A stretch of 7,032 bases of DNA, taken from contig DRLE01000116.1 in NCBI GenBank assembly GCA_011051475.1, positions 1 to 7,032 of the forward strand. Direction: 5' to 3'. Position 1 is the first letter of the stretch. Each line of letters begins with the position of its first letter. The position numbers were made by a program, and so were the translations under genes. Below, one piece after another: positions 4,967-7,032 of the stretch. The notes beneath the pieces were generated by a model. That model did not search any database. It was given only the letters and a program-made list of their open reading frames with translations, and was not told the DNA's origin. The stretch is from Gammaproteobacteria bacterium (GTDB lineage: Bacteria > Pseudomonadota > Gammaproteobacteria > SZUA-229).

Positions 4967-5995
4967 TTGCATCGCCCCAGGGCGATGCCACGGCGATGCT
5001 AAGGGTTCGCCGACAAACACGCCCTGCCCCGGCCAGGCCACGCTTTTCCAGTAGGCCTGTATCAGCGATTCGCCGCCAGTATACCGCTGAATGACTATGC
5101 CGGGGTTGGGAAACTTCTGCGTAAAGGCGCAGGGTTCCACCACGGTGCCGTAACTGGCGGTGGCGCCGGCATCCAGCCAGCGCAGTATGCTCATCTGTTT
5201 CGTGCCGAACAGGTTGCCGCCACTGGAGGTCAGGTGGTCGGCAATCGCGCCGGGCAGAAATGTCAGACTGTCCAGGGCGTTTACCCTTGTCAGGCCGGTA
5301 AAATAAAACATGACGTCCTTTCTGTCTTTCAGCACATTGGCCTGCAGCACTTCGACATGCACGCTGCCAGGCAGGCGATCCGACAAATGCTCTTTCACCA
5401 CCGGATAGCGCCAGGCGCGGGTATTGCGTGCCCTGTCGCTGGTACTGAGCAGATAGGCCGTCGCCTTCTGTGGCCGGCTGCCGTCGGCGGCCACGCCGCG
5501 GTCGATCATGGCATAAACCTGCTGCAGCGAGCTACCCGCCAGCATCATTGTCGGCGTAATACCCAGCTCGTCCTTCGGCCGGTCGCTGTCCGAATTGTAA
5601 TAGGCGCTCAACCGTGTCGGCTTGCAGCCCTTTGCGCAAAAGCGGCGATCGAAACCAAAGGCAAAGGCCGAGGTTACCGACATGCAGGCCACCCTGAAGG
5701 GCTTGCTCCAGGCCAGGGCGTAATACTGCACCCCGGCCGGCGTCTGTTTCTGCACTTCGCGGTAAACCCGGTTAAAGGTTTTTTCATCCAGCGCATTACG
5801 CCCCGGCGGGAAACTCACCCGGATAATATTGCGCTCGGGTATGCCGCGTTTCTGCCGGTAGTAGGCGGCAATCTTTTGACTGTCTTCATCCTGCGTATTG
5901 ACAATAACGCCCAGCTGATCGCCCGTAACCCTGGCCTGCAATGGCAGTGCCAGCAGACAGAGCAAAACAAGCAGGCAATGCCCGGCTGTTTTCAT
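4964..5995 (-). CDS. TIGR03790 family exported protein, function unknown
   Basis: A 343-residue protein with a clear Sec signal peptide (KTAGHC then a hydrophobic LLVLLCLLALPLQA, probable cleavage after Ala21), so exported. I recognise the TIGR03790 pattern: QLGVIVNTQDEDSQKIAAYY (27-46), RGIPERNIIRVSFP (50-63), YYALAWSKPFRVACMSVTSA (91-110), a CX3C pair at Cys120/Cys124, TPTMMLAG (147-154), MIDRGVAADG (163-172), DAGATASYGTVVEPCAF (275-291) and GEPLASPW (329-336), where the family more usually has GDPL. No activity is known. From memory, the family occurs mainly in genomes carrying exosortase, which ties it loosely to protein sorting or surface polymers. There is no PEP-CTERM tail or lipobox here. 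It sits between trpE and trpG, 35 bp after trpE, preceded by GAGCAGG upstream of the ATG. Its stop lies in the heptamer array. Confidence 0.85.
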   Translation of the reverse strand: MKTAGHCLLVLLCLLALPLQARVTGDQLGVIVNTQDEDSQKIAAYYRQKRGIPERNIIRVSFPPGRNALDEKTFNRVYREVQKQTPAGVQYYALAWSKPFRVACMSVTSAFAFGFDRRFCAKGCKPTRLSAYYNSDSDRPKDELGITPTMMLAGSSLQQVYAMIDRGVAADGSRPQKATAYLLSTSDRARNTRAWRYPVVKEHLSDRLPGSVHVEVLQANVLKDRKDVMFYFTGLTRVNALDSLTFLPGAIADHLTSSGGNLFGTKQMSILRWLDAGATASYGTVVEPCAFTQKFPNPGIVIQRYTGGESLIQAYWKSVAWPGQGVFVGEPLASPWHRPGAMQ

Positions 5996-6030
5996 TTACC
6001 TGCTCTGTTCATCAGGCCTGGTCATCAGGT

Positions 6031-7032
6031 CTATTCATCGACGGCTATGCCGGTGTCCAGACCCGCCTCGGCCAGCGCCACGGCGCGGAATACGGCACGC
6101 GCCTTGTTCATGGTTTCGGCCCATTCATTTTCCGGCACCGAGTCATAGACAATGCCGGCACCGGCCTGAATCGACAGATGCCGGTCCTTGATGACCGCGG
6201 TGCGAATGGCAATGGCGGTGTCCATATTGCCGTTCCAGGAAAGATAACCGACGGCGCCCGAATAAATGCCGCGCTTTACCGGCTCAAGCTCATCGATGAT
6301 TTCCATGGCGCGAATCTTCGGCGCGCCGCTGACGGTACCGGCCGGGAAAGTGGCGCGCAGCACGTCCATGGCGTCCAGCCCTTCTTTAAGCCTGCCGGTC
6401 ACATTGGAGACGATATGCATAACATGCGAGTAGCGCTCCACCACCATTTTTTCGGTCAGCTTCACGCTGCCGGTTTTACTGACCCGACCGGCATCGTTAC
6501 GTCCCAGATCGATCAGCATCAAATGCTCGGCCAGTTCCTTGGGGTCGGCCAGCAGTTCTTTTTCCAGAGCGATATCCTCGGTTTCATCCCTGCCGCGCGG
6601 GCGAGTGCCGGCAATGGGACGCACGGTGACCTCGTCCCCCTCCAGACGCACCAGGATTTCCGGCGATGAGCCCACCACGTAATGATCGCCCAGATTCAGG
6701 TAATACATATAGGGTGAAGGGTTCAGGCTGCGCAGGGCGCGGTAAAGATCCAGCGGCGAGGCCTTGTAGGGAATGGTCAGGCGCTGTGACAGCACCACCT
6801 GCATGATATCGCCGTCGATAATATACTGCCGCGCCTTTTCCACCGCGGCCTTGTAACCATCCTCGGTAAAGCCGGAGACAAAATCGGCCTCGTCCACCAT
6901 CTGTTTCTGATGTCCGGCGGTATCCGGCAGCTTGTTGCGCATATCGCTGGCAATCTGCGCCAGGCGGTTTTCACCGGCCTCGCGCGCGCCGCTCTGTGAG
7001 GGATCGACATGCACGATAATATACAGCTTGCC
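6031..7032 (-). CDS. trpE: Anthranilate synthase component I, partial (C-terminal 333 residues)
   Basis: The frame is open from the right edge (first codons GKLYIIVHVDP) to the TAG at 6031, giving 333 residues of a protein normally about 490-500 long; the N-terminal part with the tryptophan feedback site is outside. It carries the chorismate-binding catalytic domain: MQVVLSQRLTIPY, NPSPYMYYLNLGDHYVVGSS, RPIAGTRPRGRDETEDI, LMLIDLGRNDAGRVSKTGSV, YSHVMHIVSNVTG, RATFPAGTVSGAPKIRAMEI, GAVGYLSWNGNMDTAIAIRT and AGAGIVYDSVPENEWAET. These match TrpE closely; PabB is the alternative, but DLGRNDAGRV with the trp neighbours favours TrpE. With TrpG it makes anthranilate from chorismate. It is the first gene of the visible minus-strand series; any leader or attenuator would lie beyond the window. 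Confidence 0.96.
   Translation of the reverse strand, partial: GKLYIIVHVDPSQSGAREAGENRLAQIASDMRNKLPDTAGHQKQMVDEADFVSGFTEDGYKAAVEKARQYIIDGDIMQVVLSQRLTIPYKASPLDLYRALRSLNPSPYMYYLNLGDHYVVGSSPEILVRLEGDEVTVRPIAGTRPRGRDETEDIALEKELLADPKELAEHLMLIDLGRNDAGRVSKTGSVKLTEKMVVERYSHVMHIVSNVTGRLKEGLDAMDVLRATFPAGTVSGAPKIRAMEIIDELEPVKRGIYSGAVGYLSWNGNMDTAIAIRTAVIKDRHLSIQAGAGIVYDSVPENEWAETMNKARAVFRAVALAEAGLDTGIAVDE

Noticed and set aside
6009..6029. Direct repeat of TCATCAGG (13-bp period) and the palindrome CAGGCCTG in the trpE-TIGR03790 gap
   Set aside because: Eight-base matches at this length can easily arise by chance, and no known site fits; noted only as a weak signal.
5234..6148. 304-codon plus-strand open frame
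   Set aside because: It is the antisense shadow of the TIGR03790 gene and the end of trpE, both clearly coding on the minus strand. Its Gln/His/Arg-rich composition is typical of a high-GC shadow frame.
5941..6669. 242-codon plus-strand open frame
   Set aside because: It is antisense to the strongly conserved trpE catalytic domain.
7012..7014. GTG as a start codon for trpE
   Set aside because: The frame continues open upstream to the window edge with TrpE-like residues (GKLYII), and about 160 N-terminal residues are missing, so this is an internal valine.

Overview
The window reads as chromosomal DNA of a gammaproteobacterium. The main evidence is gene order: trpE ... trpG-trpD-trpC on the minus strand, converging on a CRP/Vfr-type cAMP receptor gene on the plus strand, with an OsmC/YhfA-type gene divergent from it. 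From memory, trpGDC-vfr-osmC is the Pseudomonas arrangement and yhfA-crp divergence is also seen in E. coli. The CRP and YhfA-like proteins closely resemble the enteric and pseudomonad versions. One gene, of the TIGR03790 family, hints at a lineage that carries an exosortase/PEP-CTERM system. The genus cannot be fixed from sequence alone.

Layout. 1-1129 (minus): 5' part of a DUF885-family gene running off the left edge, apparently missed by simple ORF calling because it has no stop here. 1131-1550 (minus): OsmC/YhfA-like protein, one base upstream of the DUF885 gene, so probably co-transcribed with it. 1551-1632: divergent promoter region with a 12-bp-period direct repeat. 1633-2289 (plus): CRP/Vfr regulator. 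2290-2394 plus the end of trpC: a large palindromic repeat element between convergent genes, with a second REP-like hairpin nested inside. 2395-3219 (minus): trpC. 3220-3309: another palindromic repeat. 3310-4326 (minus): trpD. 4340-4921 (minus): trpG. 4918-4966: a seven-unit, 7-bp tandem array. 4964-5995 (minus): TIGR03790-family exported protein of unknown function. 6031-7032 (minus): C-terminal two thirds of trpE, running off the right edge.

How the genes work together. TrpE and TrpG form anthranilate synthase (chorismate + glutamine to anthranilate). TrpD adds the phosphoribosyl group and TrpC closes the indole ring, giving indole-3-glycerol phosphate. trpF, trpB and trpA are not in the window, as in bacteria with split trp genes. 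The TIGR03790 gene interrupts the trp cluster and has no known link to tryptophan synthesis.

The most unusual feature is the intergenic DNA. Three gaps in or beside the trp cluster are filled by different short-period repeats (7, about 9, and 10 bp). Two of these overlap gene ends: one supplies the last six codons and stop of trpC, and another contains both the stop codon of the TIGR03790 gene and the start codon of trpG. I see no CRISPR array, tRNA, rRNA, insertion sequence or phage gene. No wholly new multi-gene system is evident; the repeat elements and the TIGR03790 insertion are the best leads.
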